Assembly: GCF_012927345.1 (NCBI RefSeq)
Contig: NZ_JABBGJ010000046.1
Span: 1-64,000 of the forward strand
Source: Paraburkholderia polaris
GTDB lineage: Bacteria > Pseudomonadota > Gammaproteobacteria > Burkholderiales > Burkholderiaceae
DNA length: 64,000 nt
Direction of reading: 5' to 3'
Positions 29,319 through 37,397 of this stretch are shown here, one piece after another. Both the position numbers and the translations under genes were made by a program. The notes under the pieces are model-generated. The model was not told the origin of the DNA, did no database searches, and saw only the letters and a list, made by a program, of their open reading frames with translations. The stretch's first letter is position 1, and each line of letters opens with the position of its first letter.

Positions 29319-29564
29319 ATGGCTGAACAGCTCTTCCTCTACGGCGTGTACTCGATTCACGTCCGCCCGCTCGAACTTAACGGCGCACGCTGGGACGCGG
29401 AATACGAAATCCGGCATCGCGAGAAAGCCGTCAAGTCGTGGACCACCGTGGGTGGTGACAACGGCTACGCGGACGAAGCCGAAGCCGTCGCCGCAGCGCA
29501 TCAGCAAGGCGTCGACGACATCGAACACGGCGCCGGCATTCCGAAGCCGAGAGCCTTTCCGTAA
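29319..29564 (+). CDS. Small hypothetical protein
   Basis: 81 residues, unrecognised. The ATG at 29319 is preceded by GGAGG at 29309-29313; an in-frame TTG at 29307 lies on the ribosome site and is not the start. The protein reads as strand-rich (LFLYGVYSIHVRPLEL, WDAEYEIRHRE, WTTVGGDNGY) followed by an Ala-rich helix (EAEAVAAAHQQGVDDIEHG). It follows the 76-residue acidic protein on the same strand and may be in one transcript with it. No signal peptide or membrane segment. Confidence 0.7.
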   Translation: MAEQLFLYGVYSIHVRPLELNGARWDAEYEIRHREKAVKSWTTVGGDNGYADEAEAVAAAHQQGVDDIEHGAGIPKPRAFP

Positions 29565-29809
29565 CAGCAAAACGGGCGCATCGGTCGGCGCGTTTAGCGA
29601 CGTGTGTGCGCCAGTTAACGTAGTCGCAGCGTCCCGGGCACGTTCGCCTGAAGAGCACCGCAAGCGCGCGTTGGAAACGCCACGCCGAAGCCCCCCACGG
29701 GCTGCCGTAGAGACGCCACTTCCACTGCCCCTGCGGCGCGCCGAAGATCACCTTCCGTGCGCTAACCGGCGTGCTACGCTTTGCGCGTTTTCAACTCCAC
29801 GGACACGCG

Positions 29810-30781
29810 ATGGCTACTGAACCTTCAGACCGCTTTTCCAGCATCGGCGACGACGAAACGCGGGCGCAGAAACGTCGCGCCCGCGGCAGCCGGGAATTGC
29901 GCCTGGACGATCGCGTAGTCATCACCCACGGCATGCCGACGCCGCTCTGGCAGGATTTCTATCACCGTGCACTGGTCGTCCGTTGGCCGACGTTCTTTGT
30001 CTCGCTCGGGGTTTTGTTCCTGCTGCTCAACACCGTGTTTGCCGCGCTCTACATGGTCGGCCACGCACCGATCGCCAATCAGTTTCCGGCGGGCTTCGGC
30101 GGCGCGTTTTTCTTCAGCGTCGAAACGCTCGCGACGGTCGGCTATGGCGACATGCATCCGCAAACGGTCTACGCCCACTGGATCGCGACACTGGAGATCT
30201 TTGTCGGCATGTCCAGTATCGCGTTGGCGACCGGGCTGATCTTCGCGCGCTTCTCACGCCCGCACGCCAAGATCATGTTCGCCCGCTACGCGGTCGTGCG
30301 GCCGATCGACGGCCGCATGACGTTGATGGTGCGCGCCGCCAACGCACGTCAGAACGTGATCGCCGAAGCACGTGCGAAGCTGCGCATGATGCGGTTGGAC
30401 ACCACCGCCGAAGGTTTTACGCTGCGCAAGCTCTACGATCTCACGCTGGTGCGCGACCAGCATCCCGTGTTCAAGCTGGGCTGGGTCCTGATGCATGTCA
30501 TCGACGAAAACAGCCCGCTGTTCGGCGAAACCGCCGAAACGCTCAAGGGCCGCGACGCTTCGCTGCTGCTCACGCTCGAAGGGGTCGACGAATCGACCTC
30601 GCAGACCATGCAGGCGCGCTACATGTGGGCCTGCGAGCAGATCCGCTGGCAATACCGCTTCGTCGACATCATGCGCGAGGAAGGTGGCGTGAGTCACATC
30701 GATTACTCGTATTTCAACGAGGTCGTTCCGCTCGACTCGGCGCCCGTCGCCGCGCCTATGGCAAAGGCACCGGCATCGTAA
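29810..30781 (+). CDS. Inward-rectifier potassium channel, KirBac1.1-like
   Basis: 323-residue tetrameric K+ channel. An N-terminal slide-helix region (PTPLWQDFYHRAL) leads into TM1 (about 60-83), the pore helix, the selectivity filter TVGYGD at 109-114, TM2 (about 126-148) and an immunoglobulin-like cytoplasmic domain with MFARYAVVRPIDGRMTLMVR, RAANARQNVIAEA, and ENSPLFGET. The sequence closely resembles the structurally known Burkholderia pseudomallei KirBac1.1. I chose the ATG at 29810; the longer frame upstream adds unrelated residues. It stands alone; role in membrane potential or osmotic balance is inferred from the family. Confidence 0.95.
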   Translation: MATEPSDRFSSIGDDETRAQKRRARGSRELRLDDRVVITHGMPTPLWQDFYHRALVVRWPTFFVSLGVLFLLLNTVFAALYMVGHAPIANQFPAGFGGAFFFSVETLATVGYGDMHPQTVYAHWIATLEIFVGMSSIALATGLIFARFSRPHAKIMFARYAVVRPIDGRMTLMVRAANARQNVIAEARAKLRMMRLDTTAEGFTLRKLYDLTLVRDQHPVFKLGWVLMHVIDENSPLFGETAETLKGRDASLLLTLEGVDESTSQTMQARYMWACEQIRWQYRFVDIMREEGGVSHIDYSYFNEVVPLDSAPVAAPMAKAPAS

Positions 30782-31006
30782 AAACAGTCGTGAAACGCAC
30801 CAGGGCATACCCGAACCCGCCCGTCGCGTGGCAGATCCATCTCAAAACTTCATTAAAACGCGTGCCCCGTCGCGCTGTTTCGTCGAACGCCCGGCCAAGT
30901 AGAAAAAATTCACTCCAATCGGCGCTAAAAAATAGAGTCTCTTTCGCCGCGTCACTTTTTGTGGTCCCCACCCACGGCGCGCGGATGCAACAATGGAGAC
31001 TCACCC

Positions 31007-34000
31007 ATGACCGCTCGCCTGCCCATCGACGGCACGCCCGCTCTAGCCGATTACAAGCTGTCCGACAACCTCACCGCCACGCGCGGCCGAATCTTCCTGA
31101 CCGGTACACAGGCACTGGTGCGCCTTGCGCTGATGCAGCGCGCAGTCGACCGCGCGCACGGTATGAACACGGCCGGCTTCATCAGCGGCTATCGCGGCTC
31201 GCCGCTCGGCATGGTCGACCAGCAGTTGTGGAAAGCGCAAAAACTGCTCACGGCGAGTGATATTCGCTTTTTGCCGGCGATCAACGAAGAACTGGGCGGC
31301 ACAGCCGTGCTCGGTACACAACGGGTGGAATCGGACCCGGAGCGCACCGTCGAAGGCGTGTTCGCGATGTGGTACGGCAAAGGCCCGGGCGTCGACCGCG
31401 CGGGCGATGCGCTGAAACACGGCAACGCGTATGGCTCGTCGCCGCACGGTGGCGTGTTGGTGGTGGCGGGCGACGACCACGGCTGCGTGTCGTCGTCGAT
31501 GCCGCATCAGAGCGACTTCGCGTTGATGTCATGGCATATGCCGGTGGTGAATCCGTCGAACATAGCCGACATGCTCGAGTTCGGCCTGTATGGCTGGGCG
31601 CTGTCGCGCTTCTCGGGTGCGTGGGTCGGCTACAAGGCGATCTCGGAAACGGTCGAATCCGGCTCGACGGTAGATCTCGATGCGCTGCAAACCGAATGGA
31701 CGATTCCACAGGATTTCGAAGCCCCCACCGGCGGCCTGCATAACCGCTGGCCCGATCTGCCCAGCCTGACAATCGAATCGCGGATGCACGCGAAACTCGA
31801 CGCGGTTCGTCATTTCGCGCGCACCAACAGCATCGACAAATGGATCGCGCCGAGTCCGCATGCGAACGTCGGTATCGTCACGTGCGGCAAGGCACATCTC
31901 GACTTGATGGAAACGCTGCGCCGGCTCGATCTGACAGTCGCCGATCTGGAAGCGGCCGGTGTGCGCATCTACAAGGTCGGCTTGTCGTTTCCGTTGGAGA
32001 TGACACGTATCGACGCGTTCGTGTCCGGTTTGTCCGAAGTACTGGTGATCGAGGAGAAGGGCCCGGTCATCGAGCAACAGATCAAAGACTATCTGTACAA
32101 CCGCACGCAAGGCACGCGGCCGATCGTGGTCGGCAAGAACGCGGAAGACGGCACACTGCTACTGTCGTCGCTGGGTGAATTGCGGCCGTCGCGCATTCTG
32201 CCGGTGTTCGCGAACTGGCTCGCCAAGCACAAGCCGGCGCTCGATCGCCGCGAGCGCGTGGTCGATCTGGTTGCGCCGCAAATTCTCTCGAATGCCGCGG
32301 ATAGCGTGAAACGTACGCCGTATTTCTGCTCGGGCTGCCCGCACAACACGTCGACCAAAGTGCCTGAAGGTTCGATTGCGCATGCGGGGATCGGTTGTCA
32401 CTTTATGGCGTCGTGGATGGAGCGCGACACCACCGGTTTGATTCAGATGGGCGGTGAAGGCGTCGATTGGGCCTCGCATTCGATGTTCACGAAAACGCGC
32501 CACGTATTCCAGAATCTCGGCGACGGCACCTACTTTCACTCGGGCATTCTCGCGATCCGCCAGGCAGTGGCCGCGAAAGCCACCATCACGTACAAGATTC
32601 TCTATAACGATGCCGTCGCGATGACGGGCGGCCAACCGGTCGACGGCAGCATCTCCGTGCCGCAGATCGCGCGTCAGGTGGAAGCCGAAGGCGTGTCGCG
32701 CTTCGTCGTGGTCAGCGATGAGCCGGAAAAGTACGACGGTCACCACGACCTGTTTCCGAAAGGCACGACGTTCCACCATCGCAGCGAAATGGACACCGTT
32801 CAGCGCGAACTGCGCGACACCGACGGTGTGACCGTGCTGATCTATGACCAGACCTGTGCGGCGGAAAAACGGCGTCGCAGGAAGAAAGGCGAGTTTCCCG
32901 ATCCGGACAAACGTCTCTTCATCAACGAGGAAGTCTGCGAAGGATGCGGCGATTGTGGCGTGCAATCGAACTGTCTGTCGGTCGAACCGGTTGAGACTGC
33001 GTTGGGGCGTAAGCGCCGCATCGATCAATCGTCGTGCAATAAAGACTATTCCTGCGTGAACGGCTTCTGCCCCAGCTTCGTCACGGTGGAAGGCGGCAAG
33101 CTGAAGAAAGCCGCGGGCGCCGCGTTCGATCCTGCTGCGCTCGCCGCACGCGTCGAAGCGTTGCCGATCCCCGCCACGCATCTCGATGCCGCGCCGTACG
33201 ACATTCTGGTGACGGGCGTTGGCGGCACGGGTGTCGTGACGGTCGGCGCGTTGATCAGCATGGCTGCGCATCTGGAAGGCAAAAGCGCGTCGGTGCTCGA
33301 CTTCATGGGCTTCGCGCAAAAGGGCGGCTCGGTGCTGTCGTTCGTGCGCTTCGCCGCGCGCGACGAGTGGCTCAACCAGGTACGTATCGACACGCAACAG
33401 GCTGACGTGCTGCTCGCCTGCGACATGGTGGTGGGCGCCAGCGCCGATGCCTTGCAAACGGTGCGCCATGGCCGCACGCGCATCGTCGTGAACACGCACG
33501 CAATTCCGAACGCGACCTTCGTGCAGAACCCGGACGCGACGCTGCATGCCGATGCGTTGATCGACAAGATGCGTCACGCGGCGGGCGTTGATCGCATGTC
33601 GACGTGCGACGCCCAGGCGCTCGCCACGCGTTTTCTCGGCGATACCATCGGCGCGAACATTCTGATGCTCGGTTATGCCTGGCAACTCGGTCTCGTGCCG
33701 GTGTCGTTCGCCGCGATGATGCGCGCGATCGAATTGAACAACGTCGCGGTGCAGATGAATCAGCTGGCGTTTTCGATCGGGCGTGTTGCCGCGGAAGACC
33801 CGGCCGCGCTGGAATCGCTGTGGCAAGCACGGCATCTGGCGAAGCAGGTGGTGCGCGTCGATACGCTCGACGAACTGATCGCCCATCGCGAGGGCCGTCT
33901 CCAGATATACGGTGGCGCAAGCTACGTGAAGCGATATCGCACGCTAGTCGATGCGGCGCGTCGTGCCGAAACCGCGGTCGATGCAAAGAGCGAGCGCATC

Positions 34001-34594
34001 ACACGTGCAGTGGCGACGACGTTCTATCGCCTGCTTGCGGTGAAGGACGAATACGAAGTCGCGCGTCTGCATACGGATGCGGCCTTCCGTGAAGCACTGG
34101 AGGCGCAATTCGAAGGTGTCGCGGGCAAGGACTTTGGCATCAAGTTCAACCTCGCGCCGCCTACGCTCACGCGCCCTCAACCGGGCGTCAATCCGACCAA
34201 GAAGACTTTCGGTCAATGGATGTGGCCGGTACTCGGCGTGATGGCGAAATTCAGCGGTCTGCGCGGCACGATGCTCGATCCGTTCGGCCGCACGCTGGAA
34301 CGAAAAATGGAGCGCGAACTCGCCGACGACTACGAAACCACATTGCAACGAGCGTTCTCGAAGCTCAACGCGAACAATCTGGAAGACGTCGCGAAGCTCG
34401 CCGATCTGCATGCGCGTGTACGCGGTTATGGTCACGTGAAGCTGGCGAACCTGGCGGGCGTGAAGCGCGGCGAGCGCGATCTCGCGGCACGCTTGCAGAT
34501 CGAAGCGGCGACGAGCGCGTCGGTGAAGAAGTCGTTGGAAGAGATGAAGGGCGCCGGGCAGTTGCGCGGCATCCCGGTGGTCGTCGCGAAGTAA
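31007..34594 (+). CDS. Indolepyruvate ferredoxin oxidoreductase, fused alpha-beta-gamma type
   Basis: 1195-residue thiamine-diphosphate/iron-sulfur enzyme oxidising 2-oxoacids such as indolepyruvate, from aromatic amino-acid breakdown, to acyl-CoA. Visible in order: the N-terminal pyrimidine domain (GFISGYRGSPLGMVD near 53), the TPP-binding domain with YFCSGCPHNTSTKVPEGS and IQMGGEGVDWASHS near 480, the Cys cluster CEGCGDCGVQSNC and later CVNGFC near 645-685, then a gamma domain with TGVGGTGVVTVGAL near 735 and an ending typical of the proteobacterial form. The start is the ATG at 31007 with GGAG nine bases upstream. Single gene, followed by a strong terminator. Confidence 0.92.
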   Translation: MTARLPIDGTPALADYKLSDNLTATRGRIFLTGTQALVRLALMQRAVDRAHGMNTAGFISGYRGSPLGMVDQQLWKAQKLLTASDIRFLPAINEELGGTAVLGTQRVESDPERTVEGVFAMWYGKGPGVDRAGDALKHGNAYGSSPHGGVLVVAGDDHGCVSSSMPHQSDFALMSWHMPVVNPSNIADMLEFGLYGWALSRFSGAWVGYKAISETVESGSTVDLDALQTEWTIPQDFEAPTGGLHNRWPDLPSLTIESRMHAKLDAVRHFARTNSIDKWIAPSPHANVGIVTCGKAHLDLMETLRRLDLTVADLEAAGVRIYKVGLSFPLEMTRIDAFVSGLSEVLVIEEKGPVIEQQIKDYLYNRTQGTRPIVVGKNAEDGTLLLSSLGELRPSRILPVFANWLAKHKPALDRRERVVDLVAPQILSNAADSVKRTPYFCSGCPHNTSTKVPEGSIAHAGIGCHFMASWMERDTTGLIQMGGEGVDWASHSMFTKTRHVFQNLGDGTYFHSGILAIRQAVAAKATITYKILYNDAVAMTGGQPVDGSISVPQIARQVEAEGVSRFVVVSDEPEKYDGHHDLFPKGTTFHHRSEMDTVQRELRDTDGVTVLIYDQTCAAEKRRRRKKGEFPDPDKRLFINEEVCEGCGDCGVQSNCLSVEPVETALGRKRRIDQSSCNKDYSCVNGFCPSFVTVEGGKLKKAAGAAFDPAALAARVEALPIPATHLDAAPYDILVTGVGGTGVVTVGALISMAAHLEGKSASVLDFMGFAQKGGSVLSFVRFAARDEWLNQVRIDTQQADVLLACDMVVGASADALQTVRHGRTRIVVNTHAIPNATFVQNPDATLHADALIDKMRHAAGVDRMSTCDAQALATRFLGDTIGANILMLGYAWQLGLVPVSFAAMMRAIELNNVAVQMNQLAFSIGRVAAEDPAALESLWQARHLAKQVVRVDTLDELIAHREGRLQIYGGASYVKRYRTLVDAARRAETAVDAKSERITRAVATTFYRLLAVKDEYEVARLHTDAAFREALEAQFEGVAGKDFGIKFNLAPPTLTRPQPGVNPTKKTFGQWMWPVLGVMAKFSGLRGTMLDPFGRTLERKMERELADDYETTLQRAFSKLNANNLEDVAKLADLHARVRGYGHVKLANLAGVKRGERDLAARLQIEAATSASVKKSLEEMKGAGQLRGIPVVVAK

Positions 34595-34613
34595 TTCTTT
34601 CGCCGGTGCGATG

Positions 34614-34656
34614 AAAATGCCGCTTTCGAGGGTCAACTCGAAGCGGCATTTTTTTG
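34614..34656 (+). terminator. Intrinsic terminator of the indolepyruvate oxidoreductase gene
   Basis: AATGCCGCTTTCGAG (34616-34630) pairs with CTCGAAGCGGCATT (34637-34650), one T bulged, followed by a run of seven Ts (34649-34655). It begins 20 bases after the stop. Confidence 0.9.
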
Positions 34657-34670
34657 CCTGATGGATTTGT

Positions 34671-34788
34671 TACGCGTTGCGTCCAGTAGCGTTGATTTTC
34701 TGCTGGATCGTTTTGCTACGCGCTGCGTCAAATAGCGCTGATGATCTTCCTGACGAGTCAGCTACGCTTTGCATCCAGTAGCGCTCTC
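34671..34788. repeat. Three decayed copies of the cutC 3' end, 46-bp period
   Basis: A 26-base segment recurs at 34671-34696, 34717-34742 and 34763-34788 at exactly 46-base spacing. The third copy is the coding end of cutC, and in the minus-strand sense the others still spell near-copies of its last codons (ALLDAKRS versus LLDATRN-like). Because 46 is not a multiple of three the copies cannot extend one frame. They look like tandem duplications of the gene's tail left to decay downstream of its stop. Confidence 0.75.
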
Positions 34789-35501
34789 ACCTGCGCGACT
34801 TTCGCCGCATCGATGGGCGCGAGCCCGCTGCCGCCAACACGTACGCCCGAACCGAAGTGAACTGCCTGAACGTGCGTCGCACTCACAAAGCCGGCCACTG
34901 CATCAATCGTCAAACCCGCGCCCGCCAGTACCGTGCAATGTGAGCCGGACGCTTGCCGTACCAGGTCACGCATGATCGACTCCGCCTGCAGTACCGACGG
35001 TTTGCCGCCAGAGGTCAGGACATTCGTCACGGCGTCGAAACCAAGCAGCACGTCGAGCGCTTTTTGCAGATCACGCGTTTCGTCGAACGCACGGTGGAAT
35101 GTGATGGCCAGACCATCAGCTGCATCGATTGCGCGCGCCAGGCCTTCGCGATCGATCTCACCGTCTGCTGTCAGCATGCCGATCACCACGCCGTTCGCGC
35201 CAGTCGCTTTGAGTGCACGCACGTCGCGCAGCATCACGGCGTAGTCGTCGGCGTCGTACACGAACGAGCGGCTATGCGGCCGCACGATCACGTTGACCGG
35301 AGCGCCGGCCGCCGGAGCGACGGTTGCCGCGTTGGCCGCAGGGATAGCCGCCGCGGCAACCACCGCCTCGATCAACCCAAGGCTCGGCGTCAAACCGCCC
35401 TCGCCCATCGCGGTGACGAGTTCAAGGCGGTTCGCACCCGCCTGCACGGCAAGCCGGGCGTCGGCAACGGTCGTGGCGATGACTTCGAGTAGGACTGACA
35501 T
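34758..35501 (-). CDS. cutC: Copper homeostasis protein CutC family
   Basis: 247-residue TIM-barrel protein of the CutC family. Landmarks are the N-terminal LLEVIATTVADARLAVQAGA, then RLELVTAMGEGGLTPSLGLI, the VNVIVRPHSRSFVYDADDY block near 90 and FHRAFDETRDLQKAL near 135. The family was named for copper tolerance but its biochemical activity is unclear. A short Ala-rich insert (IPAANAATVAPAAGAP, about 73-88) interrupts the usual VxVxxRPR stretch. Convergent with the indolepyruvate oxidoreductase gene; the two extra 3'-end copies lie between them. Confidence 0.92.
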   Translation of the reverse strand: MSVLLEVIATTVADARLAVQAGANRLELVTAMGEGGLTPSLGLIEAVVAAAAIPAANAATVAPAAGAPVNVIVRPHSRSFVYDADDYAVMLRDVRALKATGANGVVIGMLTADGEIDREGLARAIDAADGLAITFHRAFDETRDLQKALDVLLGFDAVTNVLTSGGKPSVLQAESIMRDLVRQASGSHCTVLAGAGLTIDAVAGFVSATHVQAVHFGSGVRVGGSGLAPIDAAKVAQVRALLDAKRS

Positions 35502-35612
35502 AAGCGCGGCTGTGTGTCGTCAAAAAGCGACATGATCTCAGAACCGCTGCTCGGCCTCTCGATCTGGATCACAAAACCGCTGCTCACCCTCCAGATCGAA
35601 CCATCGGAACCG

Positions 35613-36881
35613 CTATTCCTCGACCCAATCGATATCGCCGCACAGCACGCACGTCTGCTCGCCGACGCGCGTCGCCATCGAGAGCGTCACGCACGGCAAC
35701 GCCTCGTTGATCGACAGATACGGACGCGTCACATGCACGCGTTCCGGCGCGTTGATCGCCGCACGGAAATACGGACGACGCAGCCAGTTCGCCCCTTGCG
35801 CATCGGCAAGCGGCAAAAAGCGCGTTTCATGCGCCGCGCGATCGGCGCGCAACACGACGTTGCGGCCCGCCTGCTTGCCCTTCGCGTCGAGCAGGAAGCA
35901 GCGCGCGGCATGGTCCAGTGCGAGGAAATTCCAGCACACTTCCTCGAGCGGTTCACCGGCCGCGAGCCGTTCCGCGGCGCGCTCGAACGCCCGCAGGTAC
36001 GGTATAAGACGGCTCGCATTACGGCGCTCGCGCGCTTCGGCCTGATCGCGATAGCGATCGGTGACTTCGCTAATGCAAGTCGTGGCGTGCCCCGCATCGG
36101 CCGCGCCAGGATTCGGCCGGCCGAAGAAAAAGCCCTGCACGAAGTCCGCGTCGCAGGCGAGCGCCATCTGCGCTTCATGCTCCGTTTCAACGCCTTCAAT
36201 GAGTACGAGCTTGCCCGCTTCGTGCAGCAATGCCACCAGCCCCGGCAGAATCGTCGCCATATCCGCACGATGCGCGGCGTGCGACAGCATGATGCGGTCG
36301 AGCTTGACGATATCGGGATTCAATTGCCAGATCCGTTCGACATTCGAGTGGCCCGCACCGAAGTCGTCGAGTGCGATCAGGAAGCCGCGCTCACGGAACT
36401 GGCGCACCGCGTCGGCGAGACGTTCGAGATCTTCCGCGCGTTGTTCAAGCACCTCGAGCACAATCCGGCGCGGCGACAGATCGAGGCGCCGGAGGTTGGC
36501 CAGCAAGGCGGCGGCGAGATACGGATCGGTGAGCGCGCCGGGATGGACGTTCAGGAACAGCCATTCGCGCTCAGCGCCAAGCACCTTGAAGTTCTCCAGA
36601 TGCAGCGTCTGGGCGAGCCGGTCGACTTGCAGCACGTCGCCCACACGCGCCGCCTCGCCGAAGACGTCGAGCGGCGACACGGGGCGGTCGAGCGCGTCGT
36701 GCGCGCGCAGCAGCCCCTCGTAGCCGACCGCCCGCATATGCGACAGGCTGAAAATCGGTTGAAACACGCTGGTCAACGTCAGCTCGCCATGCTGCGCCGA
36801 AAAACGTTCGAGCCCCGACGTCACCTCGACATCGAAGCCATGCGGCGCGCTGGCCGTCCTTTCCTGTTGCGCAATCGTCAT
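35613..36881 (-). CDS. EAL-domain cyclic-di-GMP phosphodiesterase with a C-terminal Cache-like sensor domain
   Basis: 422-residue soluble protein. The EAL domain (about 25-260) keeps the expected catalytic and metal residues: Glu55 in YEGLLR (EGL in place of EAL), Asn111, Glu143, Asp172 and Asp173 in ALDDFGAG, Lys193 in VKLDR, Glu229 in EGVET, and Gln249. It should therefore hydrolyse c-di-GMP to pGpG. A helical connector leads into a C-terminal domain (about 290-422) with RRPYFRAAI and VHVTRPYLSIN, a pattern of Cache/PDC ligand sensors. No membrane helices are present, so the sensor is cytoplasmic. A diguanylate cyclase lies 7 kb away. Confidence 0.88.
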   Translation of the reverse strand: MTIAQQERTASAPHGFDVEVTSGLERFSAQHGELTLTSVFQPIFSLSHMRAVGYEGLLRAHDALDRPVSPLDVFGEAARVGDVLQVDRLAQTLHLENFKVLGAEREWLFLNVHPGALTDPYLAAALLANLRRLDLSPRRIVLEVLEQRAEDLERLADAVRQFRERGFLIALDDFGAGHSNVERIWQLNPDIVKLDRIMLSHAAHRADMATILPGLVALLHEAGKLVLIEGVETEHEAQMALACDADFVQGFFFGRPNPGAADAGHATTCISEVTDRYRDQAEARERRNASRLIPYLRAFERAAERLAAGEPLEEVCWNFLALDHAARCFLLDAKGKQAGRNVVLRADRAAHETRFLPLADAQGANWLRRPYFRAAINAPERVHVTRPYLSINEALPCVTLSMATRVGEQTCVLCGDIDWVEE

Positions 36882-37397
36882 GCAATCCTCTCACGCGAGA
36901 GCCGGGCCGGTCCGAACGCGGAAGCGAACAACCTCGGCACCGTTTCTCAAAATGTGCGTCATCGATATTCCTTAAGCAAGCTCCATGCGCACGCTGGCGC
37001 ACATTCGAATGACATTTGCATGTCCGGCTGCACCGGCGAAAGGGACAATGCGCCGCCCACGGGCGTGGAGCGCACCGTTAAGGTGCATCGCGGTGCCGGG
37101 ACGTTTGCCGGACGTTTGCCGGACGCTTACCGAGACGTTTGCCGGAACGCTTACCGAGACGCTTACCGAGACGTTTGCCGGAACGCTTGCAGGGACGTTC
37201 GCCGGGATGTTTTCCGGGACGCTTACCGGGACGCTTGCCTGGCCGTTTGCCGGCCGCTCGCGGGAGCCTTGCCGGGTTAGCGATGGCGCGCTGCGTCGTC
37301 GGGCTAAACTTCGGCCTTGCGCCTCACGCACCCCTCGTGGCCGATATGCGGCGACGTTCCGCAGAGCAAGCACCGCTATATCTCCAGAAATAGACCG
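36882..37397. other. Gene-free spacer with a 12-bp repeat array
   Basis: The divergent EAL and antiporter genes are separated by 516 bases. The central part is the repeat array at 37101-37254; the outer parts must hold both promoters, which I cannot define. Long open frames across this gap come from the repeat, whose unit is a multiple of three. Confidence 0.5.
37101..37254. repeat. Degenerate 12-bp tandem repeat (ACGYTTRCCGGR), about 13 units
   Basis: Units alternate between ACGTTTGCCGGA-like and ACGCTTACCGAG-like forms; the first two units are 11 bases long. The array drifts toward the right end (ATGTTTTCCGGG, CCGTTTGCCGGC). It lies between divergent genes, 144 bp before the antiporter ATG. 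Confidence 0.9.

Noticed and set aside
32159..33886. 575-codon minus-strand frame inside the indolepyruvate oxidoreductase gene
   Set aside because: Fully antisense to a gene with clear domain motifs; long antisense frames are expected from third-position G/C bias. Its Arg/His-rich text shows no family.
35514..37280. 588-codon plus-strand frame across the EAL gene and the 12-bp array
   Set aside because: Antisense to a gene with all EAL catalytic residues, and extended only because the repeat unit is a multiple of three.
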